A stretch of 64,000 bases of DNA from assembly GCA_003524095.1 (NCBI GenBank), contig DOEE01000002.1, forward strand, positions 1-64,000. The letters run 5' to 3'. Under the pieces are notes generated by a model. That model ran no database searches. It was not told the origin of the DNA and saw only the letters and a list, made by a program, of their open reading frames with translations. Every line of letters begins with the position of its first letter. The stretch's first letter is position 1. Positions 33,551 through 42,342 of the stretch are shown here, in pieces. A program made the position numbers and the translations under genes. This stretch comes from Clostridiales bacterium. Its GTDB lineage: Bacteria > Bacillota > Clostridia > Christensenellales > UBA1242.

Positions 33551-34336
33551 ATGAATCGAATTGTAGTTATAACGGGCGGAACAAGCGGAATCGGCTTGGA
33601 ACTAAAGAATCTTTACTCCCAAAGTGGAGATACTGTTCTAACCATTTCAACAAGGCAATTAGACGACCCTTTGCACTATTCGTGTAGTGTGTCTGACGAA
33701 AAAAACATCAAAGATGTTATAAACCAAATCGGTGCAAAATATGGACAAATTGATGTGCTGATTAACAATGCTGGATTTGGAATGAGTGGAATATGTGAGT
33801 TTTTGACAAGTGACAAAATCAAAGATGTGACAGAAGTTAATTACTATGGCACAATTTACACTATTCAAGGCGCCATAAAATATATGAAAAAAGGCTCAAA
33901 AATCATCAACATTTCATCTGCTATGGCACTTTTCCCTGTGCCTTTTAGGGGAATTTATGCATCAGTTAAGTCAGCAGTTTTGACACTATCCTTTGAACTT
34001 AGAATGGAACTTAAAAGCCTGGGAATTGATGTTATTGCTATATGTCCGGGGGACATAAAAACAAACTTTACAAAAAACAGAATTAAGGACTTTGTCACAA
34101 ACGAACGTTATGGAAATAGGTTGGAGAGTGCCACACTCAAAAGCGATAGTAGAGAAGAAAAACGCATGAGTGCCGAGAAATGTGCAAAATCTATTTACAA
34201 AAAAATTAATCACAAAAAATCAAAGCCTTTTTATATAATTGGAACAAAATACAAAATTCTATATTTTATAACAAAAATAACACCAAAATCATGGCTACTT
34301 GGAATTACAAACAAATTGTACGGCGGAAAAAATTAA
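33551..34336 (+). CDS. Short-chain dehydrogenase/reductase
   Basis: A 261-residue Rossmann-fold oxidoreductase with TGGTSGIG (about residues 8-15), NNAGFGMSG, NISSAMALFPVP (catalytic Ser) and IYASVKSAVLTL (catalytic Tyr and Lys). It is cotranscribed with the FMN reductase and shares general SDR features with the gene at 31960, though without that gene's insertion. Substrate unknown. Confidence 0.88.
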   Translation: MNRIVVITGGTSGIGLELKNLYSQSGDTVLTISTRQLDDPLHYSCSVSDEKNIKDVINQIGAKYGQIDVLINNAGFGMSGICEFLTSDKIKDVTEVNYYGTIYTIQGAIKYMKKGSKIINISSAMALFPVPFRGIYASVKSAVLTLSFELRMELKSLGIDVIAICPGDIKTNFTKNRIKDFVTNERYGNRLESATLKSDSREEKRMSAEKCAKSIYKKINHKKSKPFYIIGTKYKILYFITKITPKSWLLGITNKLYGGKN

Positions 34337-34402
34337 TATTGAGTTATAAACAAAAAAATTTGCATTTTTAGTCACTAACTTTTGAAACTAGTGTAATAAT
34401 TA

Positions 34403-34436
34403 AGAGAATTAGAATATCAAATCTAGTTCTCTTTTT
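34403..34436 (+). terminator. Terminator of the reductase-SDR operon
   Basis: AGAGAATTAGA pairs with TCTAGTTCTCT, followed by TTTTTC. Element R copy 2 begins 3 nt later. Confidence 0.8.
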
Positions 34437-34438
34437 CT

Positions 34439-34616
34439 TGGCTACTTTATGCCGTGAAAGGTACTTGACAAGCAAGATTTGAAAACACAATATCAAAAGG
34501 CAGAGAAACGCAAAAACAAAATGCGTAAGCATAAATATCGTTTCTCTGTCTTAACCAGCAAAAGAAAAACTCATTTCAGAGACTCTTGTCAAGTACACCA
34601 TGGAATAAATTAGCCA
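34439..34616 (+). repeat. Structured repeat R, copy 2
   Basis: The same nested design as 20681-20843: TGGCTA with TAGCCA (ends); CCGTG (34452-34456) with CATGG; GTACTTGACAAG (34461-34472) with CTTGTCAAGTAC (34585-34596); TGAAA with TTTCA; and GGCAGAGAAACG (34499-34510) with CGTTTCTCTGTC (34539-34550). Against copy 1 the inner 12-bp stem differs at three pairs, each changed on both sides. Loops and linkers differ freely. Confidence 0.75.
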
Positions 34617-34627
34617 TTACATATAAC

Positions 34628-34679
34628 AGCAAAAAGCGAAAGTGTGTTACATTTACAAACACTTTCGCTTTTTTCTGCT
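34628..34679. repeat. Hairpin between R and E, copy 2 locus
   Basis: AAAAGCGAAAGTGT and ACACTTTCGCTTTT form a 14-bp stem with T residues after it on the plus strand. It occupies the same relative position (just before E) as the long inverted repeat at 21924-21979 in the larger locus. It may also act as a terminator. Confidence 0.65.
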
Positions 34680-34700
34680 TTAATTTAGTTTATTGATGTT

Positions 34701-34751
34701 TGCGTGTCTGTTCGAGCGAAGCGAGAACACTTGTATCAAGACAAGCACACG
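34701..34751 (+). repeat. Structured repeat E, copy 2
   Basis: It shares CACTTGTATCAAGACAAGCA plus CACG with copy 1 (22041-22094). Its outer stem is shortened on the left by two bases (TGCGTGTCT), and the inner stem is TGTTC with GAACA. Confidence 0.6.
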
Positions 34752-34856
34752 TCTAAGTGCAATTTTAAAAATATTTTAAATTTTAATACAGTTTTATAGG
34801 ATTTATGATATATTATTTATAATTAAAAGTTAAGAAATTGTTACTGTGGAGGTTTT

Positions 34857-35576
34857 ATGAATCAAAAGAAAAAATTTACAATAATTTTGACGAGTGTTGG
34901 AATGTTGGCAATCTTAATAATAAGTTTATTATTTGTATTCTGTAGAGTTATTCAAAATCGTAAAGAAGAATATGAGAGGAATCTTGCAATTATGCAGTAT
35001 CGCAACGCTAAAATTAGCAGATATATTGAAGAAAATGAGAATTATGACGATTACGAAGTTGATGTTGCCTTCCTAGGTGATAGTCTTACTGATGGGTACA
35101 ATGTAGAATCATATTATCCAGAGTATCTAGTTTCTAATCGAGGAATAGGCGGAGATACTACATTTGATTTGGAAAAACGTTTGCAAGTATCTGTATATGA
35201 TTTGAAACCTAAGGTCGCAGTTATGCTAATTGGGGCTAATAATTTGGGAACTATGTTTGATAATTATGAAAGTATTGTTAAAGGTTTAAAATATAATCTT
35301 CCTAATACAGAAATTGTTTTATTATCTTTGACTTCAATGAGTGGAGAGTTGTGGGGGAAAAATAACGAATTAGCTGCTTTTAATAATGTAAAATTAAAGT
35401 TAATTGCAAACAAATACACATGTACTTTTGTAGATTTATACACACCACTATTCGATTATAATTCTAACGGAATAAAGCCAGAATACACTTCAGATGGTGG
35501 GCATTTGACGAGTTCTGGCTATGAGGTTATTACTAAGGTTATTACTCCAGTTTTAGATAATTTATTACAAAATTAA
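34857..35576 (+). CDS. Membrane-anchored SGNH/GDSL hydrolase
   Basis: A 239-residue protein with one N-terminal membrane segment (about residues 8-31) and an outward-facing hydrolase domain. The four SGNH blocks are visible: AFLGDSLTDGYN (catalytic Ser), NRGIGGDTTFDLEKR (Gly), MLIGANNLG (Asn) and SDGGHLTSSGYEV (Asp and His). Family members remove acyl groups from lipids or polysaccharides; the substrate here is unknown. TGGAGG lies before the ATG. Single-gene unit. Confidence 0.9.
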   Translation: MNQKKKFTIILTSVGMLAILIISLLFVFCRVIQNRKEEYERNLAIMQYRNAKISRYIEENENYDDYEVDVAFLGDSLTDGYNVESYYPEYLVSNRGIGGDTTFDLEKRLQVSVYDLKPKVAVMLIGANNLGTMFDNYESIVKGLKYNLPNTEIVLLSLTSMSGELWGKNNELAAFNNVKLKLIANKYTCTFVDLYTPLFDYNSNGIKPEYTSDGGHLTSSGYEVITKVITPVLDNLLQN

Positions 35577-35795
35577 TATTTTTAAAAATATTATTATTTA
35601 AACATGTTAATAAGAATGCATTTAGTGTGCCTTTAATATAAACAAAGTTTATAATAAAATTTTTATTTAACTAGTTTCAATTAACTTAGACCTTAACATG
35701 CAAATTTTTTTGTTAAATATATTTTTTGAGTTTTGACATCATAATAACGTCAAACACTAAAGAGATTTGGCTGAGATTATAATTTTGATAAGGAT

Positions 35796-38369
35796 TTATT
35801 TTTGACTAACTATCATTTTGAAACTTGTCATTGTGCCAGCCGAATCAGTTATATTTTCTTCAATTATTTCAAATGAAATGTCTATATTTTTGTTTAGAGT
35901 ATAAATACTGAACATATTAGTCATCTTGGCTAGCATTTCCGCACCACTAAAAGTATCCAAAATTGAATTAAGTGCATAGATTGTATACTCGCCCGAAATA
36001 TTTCTATTAATTAGTGCATTGACCAAATGTTCAACTTCGCCATCACTATCTATAAGAAGTGACTGCTCAATAACATACAACATTCCTGTGCCACCCTGAC
36101 TATCATATTTTAGTATTTTCCCAGAGTAGTTATTAAGATGTAGATATTGTTCTTGAAATTTATTTGGCTTCATGACATTTTGTTGGAAATACGATGTCAA
36201 CTTGTAATATGGAATTGAATATAATTCTTGATAACCAATTGTCCAACCAAAAACATTTGTTTGTGGTTTGAGATATGTTATGACATCGGTGGCTTTGTTA
36301 TACTGAGTTTTGATAATCCCTGAAGTCGTTTCAATTTCTTCTTCCACAATACCTGTTTGACTTAGATATTTTTCATTGACTTTTTCGTACTCGGCGACCA
36401 TATAGTTGTAGTCAACAATAACCTCCCAAGTTCCTACGTGTGAATTAAACATATAGTCAAACATATTTGTCAATTCTTGAGTGTTTTTGACAACCAAGTT
36501 TTGCGTTGTTCCGTTGTTTGTAAACTTTTGATAATCGTAATAATATAGACTTTCTGGTGATGCATATTTTTTGTACTTCCAGTCTCTATTAGCAAATTGG
36601 AAGTGTGAATCTTTGACATCTTCGTCACTTAGACCAAAATAAGTATGTGATAACAATTCTTGATTGTCACTAGATTGAAATTCAGTCCAAGTAATGTCTA
36701 CCAAATAATACTTGCCTTTTTGGTTGTCTAAAGGATTGGTATCAATATAAACTTTGTTCCAAGCATGACCACCTTTCGACGAACCAGTGTCTGCATCTCC
36801 AGTCACTCTGATACAATCTATACCAATCATATTACACATAAGGCTATATGCCTTTGAAAATCCGTCACAAACCGAATAGCCTTGACTGCCATCTCTTTGG
36901 AATACACCTTCCAAATAATAACAAGGAAGCAAAGTCGGATATTGTGCTACTGTTGCAGAATAAACGGGAGTTGTATAACTTGTATAATCGTATGAAGTAT
37001 TATAAGAAATCCAATCAAATAGGCTCAACGCCTTTTCATAATCACTCATTTCGTCAGAGATAATTTCTTTGATAACTTCTTTTGCTCGTTTATAAATTCT
37101 GTAAGCACTGCTATTGACACCTTCAAAAACAGGTGTCACCTTGTTTTCAACAGCCCAGTAGAGTTGTTCGCTGGTTGTAACTTGGGTGTACAAAAATTGA
37201 TTGTCTGATACAAAGGCATAATTTTCGCCATATTTATCTTTGAGACTTGTATAACTTACTCTCTCATAATATGGTGTGGTGCCTGCTTGAGAAAGGATAC
37301 TTGACTTGGTTGGCTTTATTGTTGTATCGCACTCTTTGAATCCACCATAACTGATTTTGATGTTTATATCCGTATATGAACCATTAAATGCACAGAATCT
37401 ATTGGACGCATTGCTTGACTCATAAAACATTGTTTCGTACATTTGATTAAGTCCATACAAAATCGCACGATCCATTTTATCAAGGAAATTAGTTCCATCA
37501 AATGAATATGTTACAAAATTCTTAAATTCGTCACTAATCTTAATATTAAAGTCTTCCATTCTATTTATAAATGAATAATAAATAATATTGCTTAGTTCTT
37601 GAAGTGAATTGATATAGTAGTCGTTTATAAATCCGTCAAATAGATAAATTTGTTTGGTATAATTGCCATTATCGTCTGGGTTGTAATAGATTATATCAGA
37701 TGCTATTACTTTGTAATTTTCATCATCTTTTGTATAGTTATATCCGATTCTAATAGCATATATTTCATTTTTTGAAATCCAATTATTTGCACGCAAGTCT
37801 TCACAGACTGTATTTAGTTTGTAAGATGTAATTTCGGTTGAGTTTGAACACAAATATACATAGTATTCAACATTTTCGCTTCCTGCTGGAAGTTGGTCGG
37901 AAGTTAGCGGAATATAACTAAGACTTGCGCCCGTAAGAGATAGTCGAATTTTGTTTGTTAAATCAATTGATTCTTTTGGTGTTTCTTTGGCAATTAAGTT
38001 TTTCTTGGTGTAATTAAACGTAACAACATTACTCTTTGCACTGTCTGTTTTGTTAATACTAGCAGACCTAGCGATTACATAAAATTTGTAAGTCCCCGAC
38101 TCTTCAATGATTGATGTTAAATCATAAATAAACATCGAGTTATTATTGCTACTAACTTCGTCTGCAAGTTGGTCGTTTGAATAAATAGCATAAGTATCTG
38201 CACTATCAATTTTTGACCACGTCAAACAATTATTTGACTCACTAAGTGCTATCCTAGGTGTTTTGAGTATTCTCGCTGACGAAAAGAATATTTCACAGCC
38301 CGTAAGGACTGGGAACACACATAAGAGTGCCATTATCAAAACTATTAATATTTTATTTAGTTTTTTCAT
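35796..38369 (-). CDS. Lipoprotein with Fn3-like and transglutaminase-like domains
   Basis: An 857-residue exported lipoprotein. The signal peptide ends in the lipobox VLTGC (Cys about 25). An Fn3-like segment follows (RIALSESNNCLTWSKIDSAD). In the middle lies a transglutaminase-like domain: YSVCDGFSKAYSLMCNMIGI (catalytic Cys), GGHAWNKVYID (His) and YYLVDITWTE (Asp). The family includes cross-linking and proteolytic enzymes that act at the cell surface. It is the last gene of the sipW cluster, 10 nt after the previous gene, so it may process or cross-link the TasA-like proteins; that link is inference. AAAGGAG precedes the ATG. Confidence 0.85.
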   Translation of the reverse strand: MKKLNKILIVLIMALLCVFPVLTGCEIFFSSARILKTPRIALSESNNCLTWSKIDSADTYAIYSNDQLADEVSSNNNSMFIYDLTSIIEESGTYKFYVIARSASINKTDSAKSNVVTFNYTKKNLIAKETPKESIDLTNKIRLSLTGASLSYIPLTSDQLPAGSENVEYYVYLCSNSTEITSYKLNTVCEDLRANNWISKNEIYAIRIGYNYTKDDENYKVIASDIIYYNPDDNGNYTKQIYLFDGFINDYYINSLQELSNIIYYSFINRMEDFNIKISDEFKNFVTYSFDGTNFLDKMDRAILYGLNQMYETMFYESSNASNRFCAFNGSYTDINIKISYGGFKECDTTIKPTKSSILSQAGTTPYYERVSYTSLKDKYGENYAFVSDNQFLYTQVTTSEQLYWAVENKVTPVFEGVNSSAYRIYKRAKEVIKEIISDEMSDYEKALSLFDWISYNTSYDYTSYTTPVYSATVAQYPTLLPCYYLEGVFQRDGSQGYSVCDGFSKAYSLMCNMIGIDCIRVTGDADTGSSKGGHAWNKVYIDTNPLDNQKGKYYLVDITWTEFQSSDNQELLSHTYFGLSDEDVKDSHFQFANRDWKYKKYASPESLYYYDYQKFTNNGTTQNLVVKNTQELTNMFDYMFNSHVGTWEVIVDYNYMVAEYEKVNEKYLSQTGIVEEEIETTSGIIKTQYNKATDVITYLKPQTNVFGWTIGYQELYSIPYYKLTSYFQQNVMKPNKFQEQYLHLNNYSGKILKYDSQGGTGMLYVIEQSLLIDSDGEVEHLVNALINRNISGEYTIYALNSILDTFSGAEMLAKMTNMFSIYTLNKNIDISFEIIEENITDSAGTMTSFKMIVSQK

Positions 38370-38379
38370 GAAGTCTCCT

Positions 38380-39231
38380 TTAACTGTTAGTCAAATTATA
38401 GTCGCCCCTAATAGTTTTGGATAGCCATGTCGCTGGAGCGGTCGACCATATGCCATTGCTTAGATTGTTTGTGTCTGCTTCAATAGATTCAACTAGTACT
38501 TGAATTTGACCATATCTTCCCAAATCCGCATCTTCACAATCTATTGAGTTTCCGTCAACTTTGAGTTCAGAAAACAATTCTATTCTTCGCTGGTATCCAA
38601 CACTCCCACAATAATAATAGAAATTATCGTCAAAGGCTGTGCCACCACCATCTTTGGTTACATCAAACTTGTACCAACTACCCGAAACCTTTGGAATTAA
38701 CACATCATATCTATCTTCAAAGTTTAGTATCAGTTTAATTTTAAATCTTAAAAATATACTAGGTGGAGTTGAAGTTCCCGTTTGTGCATCTCCACGATAG
38801 TCGTTTGAGTTTCTGGCAAATGCCGAAATTGCAAGTTTGTCACCGGGATTAATTGGTCTTAGTTCTTCCTTGCCCGTCTCTGTAATAATCGTCAGCAAGG
38901 ATTTGTTTTCAATTTCCATACTGACACGAATGTCGTAATTTTCTTCTTCGCTTGTTCCCGTTTTTGTAAGCAATACTACAAATGCTATGAGAATACACAA
39001 GAGAATAATTACAAGTATTATTGCCACAATTGTCTTAATTTTAGACGACGTTCCTTCACGACTTTTTCCGCCACCGACTTGTTTTTTGAGTTTTTCAAGT
39101 GCTTGTTGCTCTCTAAGTGTGTGGTCACTTACTCTACTTGCGTCAATATTACTCATGGGGGTACTTGGATTTTTTGGCTTAGTTACATCGATAATTTTGT
39201 TTTTCTCTGGTCGATTTTGATTTTCATCCAT
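38380..39231 (-). CDS. Membrane-anchored TasA-like-cluster protein
   Basis: A 283-residue protein with a long soluble N-terminus (about 65 residues), one membrane segment (TIVAIILVIILLCILIAFVV, about 68-87) and an extracellular part. Unlike its neighbours it has no TLAxF cleavage motif, so it probably stays membrane-anchored as a type II protein. The C-terminal region (GQIQVLVESIEADTNNLSNG, IWSTAPATWL) matches the end of the other cluster proteins (compare VETVQRQYG and NTAPQIF at 40085). It could act as an anchor for the fibre. Function inferred from context. Confidence 0.7.
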   Translation of the reverse strand: MDENQNRPEKNKIIDVTKPKNPSTPMSNIDASRVSDHTLREQQALEKLKKQVGGGKSREGTSSKIKTIVAIILVIILLCILIAFVVLLTKTGTSEEENYDIRVSMEIENKSLLTIITETGKEELRPINPGDKLAISAFARNSNDYRGDAQTGTSTPPSIFLRFKIKLILNFEDRYDVLIPKVSGSWYKFDVTKDGGGTAFDDNFYYYCGSVGYQRRIELFSELKVDGNSIDCEDADLGRYGQIQVLVESIEADTNNLSNGIWSTAPATWLSKTIRGDYNLTNS

Positions 39232-39277
39232 ACTTTAATACCCCCCTTTTTCGTTTTTTATTTATTTTATAAAAATT

Positions 39278-40051
39278 TTAGATATCTTCATTATCGCCAA
39301 GTGCAAAATCCCACCATGGTCCATAGCCCTTGTAAGCGAGTGGGTCTGGAACGTTTGGAACTTGGATTGCTTGAACTACATAATTTATATGAAATTTACA
39401 GTTGGCTTGTGCGTTTGTTATTTCTGTTTTGCTAAGAGAAATGTAACCATTCAAAAATTCAATTTGGTCAAGATTATATGTTATTTTGGATTTTGTTGTG
39501 CCGTTTTCGGTTACTTTTCTTACATACCAATAATCTGTTTCGAGAGTTGGGTCACTAAGCCTTGCAAACTGATTAAAGTCTACAAGTTCCCATTCGTTTT
39601 CGTCTGGCTTGTCTTTGTATTCTAGCAAATTGTCGCCGGCTGGAACTTCGATTCCGCTAAGCTGTCCATTGACAATATTTTCGTAAGTGATTTTGATTTT
39701 TACCCTAACATATGCCGGACTTGATTCAACTTCTTTTGAACCTAGTTGCATACCTAGTCTGAGTTTAATTTTGTCGCCCGGGTAAACTTTTGTATTATAA
39801 TTATCCAAAATGTCCGTTTTGACGTCGTGTTCAAAGTAAGGATTCCCGCTTTCGTCAGTTAGTTCTTTGAATTCAGTAATGTAAATATTAACTGGATTAC
39901 TAAGTATGATATCTGCAGTATCTGTTTTGGTTCTTATGTACCATGCTGCGGTCGACGAAACAATCACTAGTACAAATATAATTATTGCTAGTGCTATTAT
40001 TATCATATTTTGTGTTTGAATTTTCTTCTTTAAATCTTGTTTACTCGCCAT
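39278..40051 (-). CDS. TasA-like protein with SipW-type signal peptide
   Basis: A 257-residue protein with a basic start (MASKQDLKKKIQTQN), a hydrophobic stretch and the end STAAWYIRTKTD (about residues 33-44), a weaker variant of the TLAYF motif. The mature part has NPVNIYITEFKEL, VYPGDKIKLRLGMQLG, SPAYVRVKIKITYEN and ends with CKFHINYVVQAIQVPN, which carries the conserved AIQ strand. ATG after AGGAGAAAA. Part of the sipW operon, 33 nt after the previous gene. Confidence 0.78.
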   Translation of the reverse strand: MASKQDLKKKIQTQNMIIIALAIIIFVLVIVSSTAAWYIRTKTDTADIILSNPVNIYITEFKELTDESGNPYFEHDVKTDILDNYNTKVYPGDKIKLRLGMQLGSKEVESSPAYVRVKIKITYENIVNGQLSGIEVPAGDNLLEYKDKPDENEWELVDFNQFARLSDPTLETDYWYVRKVTENGTTKSKITYNLDQIEFLNGYISLSKTEITNAQANCKFHINYVVQAIQVPNVPDPLAYKGYGPWWDFALGDNEDI

Positions 40052-40084
40052 ATTTTCTCCTGTAATTCAGTTAAAAACCAAAGT

Positions 40085-40777
40085 TTACTCTACTCGTGTT
40101 AAACTCTCGATTTCTGCCATGCTTTTGAATATTTGTGGTGCAGTATTCCACAAGTCAACACTCGCCCCGTATTGACGCTGAACGGTCTCAACTTGAAATT
40201 TGATGGTAACTTCGGCATCAGCATTTGTATTTTGCATAAGGTTTGTTGTTTTGTAGCCTTTGTTAAACATAATATTAGTAGAATATATACCACCAATGAA
40301 ATAATAATATCCGTCATCTGCATTGAAAAACCACTTATTTTTGACTGCATCTGAGTATGTTGTATTTGTTGTCAAATTGCTATCGAAATACAAATCGAAC
40401 AAATCCTTGTTGTCTACAAAACTATCTGTACCTGGGTCTTTTCGTGTTGTTGTAAATTTGATTCTAACATATGCACCGTCGATGTTGTGATTATCTGACG
40501 TTTTGAGATAAGTAGATATATCCTGACCGTCTTGGTCAAGAGTATAAATTGTATCTGGTGCAAGACTTAGATTTTTGAACTTAAAATTTGTAGTTATATC
40601 CAAATCTAAAGTTCCAATAAGAGTTATATCCGGCTCGCCATTGCTTGTAGTACTTTCGTCCATAAACCAAGAGAGTGTTCGAGTTGAAAAAACAGTCAAA
40701 GCAATCATACACAAAACTATTGCTACAACAATTGTGTAAATATTAAATTTTGACTTTGTTTCAAAATCTTTTTTCAT
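40085..40777 (-). CDS. TasA-like protein with SipW-type signal peptide
   Basis: A 230-residue exported protein. The signal peptide is MKKDFETKSKFNIYT, a hydrophobic core, then STRTLSWFMDES (about residues 31-42). The mature region begins with a strand (ITLIGTLDLDITTNFKFKNL), continues with AYVRIKFTTTRKD and YYYFIGGIYSTNIMF, and ends in VTIKFQVETVQRQYG. The same order of elements appears in the neighbours. Predicted substrate of the SipW peptidase encoded upstream in the same operon. Confidence 0.78.
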   Translation of the reverse strand: MKKDFETKSKFNIYTIVVAIVLCMIALTVFSTRTLSWFMDESTTSNGEPDITLIGTLDLDITTNFKFKNLSLAPDTIYTLDQDGQDISTYLKTSDNHNIDGAYVRIKFTTTRKDPGTDSFVDNKDLFDLYFDSNLTTNTTYSDAVKNKWFFNADDGYYYFIGGIYSTNIMFNKGYKTTNLMQNTNADAEVTIKFQVETVQRQYGASVDLWNTAPQIFKSMAEIESLTRVE

Positions 40778-40795
40778 CTTCTCTCCTTATTTATT

Positions 40796-41563
40796 TTATT
40801 GCCAAGCCGTCCATGTGCTTGGCAAAGTATCTTTGCTTCCAAAAGGATATGCAAGAACTGGCAAGTCAGGAGTACCCACCAAATTATCAATTTGGTTTTG
40901 GGTAAGTCCGTTTGTTTTTTTGTAAATGTTTCCGTTATAAGCCACCGCATCAACCGTTAAATCCACGTAGAACTTGGTTGTCGATTGTTCGCTACTTACA
41001 ACAATTGAATCAACCACACTAATTTCTCTATTTGCAACATTTGTTTCAGAAATAGTTCCATCAGTGTTGGTAGTCTTTTGAACATATGGTTCTAGTTTTG
41101 AATTGTAATACATGTTTCCACAAAGCGCGTCGGTCTTGAAATCTGTAATCCAATTCGTGCTTGTCATCGAAACTTGTCCTACAAGAGTAGGAGTTGATTT
41201 GGATATTGCAACAGATTTATTGTTGTTTTCAAGATAATAAATACTAATTGTTGCTCTAACCAAGACATCAATTGTGCCTTCGTTTCGAATTTTGAGATTT
41301 AGGTTTCGAGTAAGTCCACCCGATGACTCATAAGGACTATCTACGGTATATCTAGTTACTCCGTCAATCGTCTGAGAACTTCCCGTTACTTTGACTCCAT
41401 TTGCATAAATTGCAATGTCTATTTTTCCGATATGCGAATTGTCGTCATTGTATTCGTAGTATTTAGTAAGCCATGCCAAAGTAGATACGCAAAGGCAAGA
41501 ACATAGTACTACCAAAATTAGTACTATCCAAAGCGGTTTAAACTTGCTTTGCCTAATAGTCAT
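40796..41563 (-). CDS. TasA-like protein with SipW-type signal peptide
   Basis: A 255-residue exported protein. The signal peptide is MTIRQSKFKPLWI, a hydrophobic core and VSTLAWLTKYYEY (about residues 26-38). The mature region has HIGKIDIAIYANGVKVTG, NLNLKIRNEGTIDVLVRATI (a repeat of the dockable beta-strand type seen in TasA-like proteins) and ends with FYVDLTVDAVAYNG. It starts 2 nt after the sipW stop, the tightest coupling in the cluster. Confidence 0.8.
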   Translation of the reverse strand: MTIRQSKFKPLWIVLILVVLCSCLCVSTLAWLTKYYEYNDDNSHIGKIDIAIYANGVKVTGSSQTIDGVTRYTVDSPYESSGGLTRNLNLKIRNEGTIDVLVRATISIYYLENNNKSVAISKSTPTLVGQVSMTSTNWITDFKTDALCGNMYYNSKLEPYVQKTTNTDGTISETNVANREISVVDSIVVSSEQSTTKFYVDLTVDAVAYNGNIYKKTNGLTQNQIDNLVGTPDLPVLAYPFGSKDTLPSTWTAWQ

Positions 41564-41565
41564 AT

Positions 41566-42144
41566 CTATTCTCCGTCTTCATTTTCGTAACATTCTATAT
41601 CGTCAGTTTCCAACTTGCTTTTGAGATAGTTGAGAACTTCTACAAACCCCACAAGTAGTACTGCAAGAATTATTAGCATTACATAATTTGCTTTTACATA
41701 TCTAACAACCACACCAACTGACTTGAATATATGGTCTTCGTAAACCTTTCCTACAACTCTTCCCTTGATAGTTCCGTCCAAAGTATCACTATTGTCACCT
41801 TTGGTAAACCACCTAGCTTCGGGGCTGTTGTATCTTGGGTCTTCGGGGTCAATAATTTCGCCGTCAATTTTTTTGCCATAGACTCTGTGAGTTAAATTGT
41901 ATCCCGAACCTTCCATTGTTACAATGTCTCCAAGTTTCAAGTCTTCGTAATCACAAGGGGTGACCACCACCAAACTTCCAACTGGCATCACTGGTTCCAT
42001 TGAGCCTGATGATACAATCATAAACTTGTACCCAAGCACTACAAGTAGCGCTATGGATATAAGTAGAGAGATAAGCAAACTCTTGAGTATCGCAAAAAAC
42101 CATACTTTGAAATAATTTGTTTTTTCTAGTCTATAAAATTTCAT
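41566..42144 (-). CDS. sipW: Signal peptidase I, SipW type
   Basis: A membrane serine peptidase, 192 residues, of the archaeal/ER-like group, in which the catalytic lysine is replaced by histidine. Visible are an N-terminal membrane helix (about residues 17-38), the nucleophile in VSSGSMEPVMP (Ser 48), GSLVVVTPCDYEDLKLGDIV, GYNLTHRVYG (His 86), RWFTKGDNSDTLDG (Asp 117) and a second membrane helix near residues 150-170. SipW matures TasA-type proteins in Bacillus. Three co-operonic genes carry matching signal peptides. The AAAGGA site precedes the ATG. Confidence 0.93.
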   Translation of the reverse strand: MKFYRLEKTNYFKVWFFAILKSLLISLLISIALLVVLGYKFMIVSSGSMEPVMPVGSLVVVTPCDYEDLKLGDIVTMEGSGYNLTHRVYGKKIDGEIIDPEDPRYNSPEARWFTKGDNSDTLDGTIKGRVVGKVYEDHIFKSVGVVVRYVKANYVMLIILAVLLVGFVEVLNYLKSKLETDDIECYENEDGE

Positions 42145-42281
42145 GTAAGTTCCTTTTTATGTTTTGCATAATTTGTCTAATCGTTTTGTTATTTAAAGCA
42201 ATAATATAATATTATTGCGACTAATAGCCACATATTTTCTCCGCAAAATTTGTAAATATTTTTTGCATTTTTGTTGGATTT

Positions 42282-42313
42282 ACTTGCCTTGGGAAACCCA
42301 AGGCAAGTTTTTT
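42282..42313 (+). terminator. Strong hairpin between the giant lipoprotein gene and sipW
   Basis: ACTTGCCTTGGG and CCCAAGGCAAGT form a perfect 12-bp stem with a 3-nt AAA loop. The T run follows on the plus strand, although both flanking genes are on the minus strand. In minus-strand RNA the stem forms but lacks a U tract, so it may act as an mRNA stability or partial-termination element for the giant gene. Confidence 0.6.
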
Positions 42314-42342
42314 CCAATCTTAAAATTTTTCCATTAATATTT

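Larger units (their letters stand above)
34337..34856. other. Gene-free region holding the short R-E element
   Basis: No open reading frame is credible here. The region contains the operon terminator, repeat R, a hairpin, repeat E and the leader of the SGNH hydrolase gene. Confidence 0.6.
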
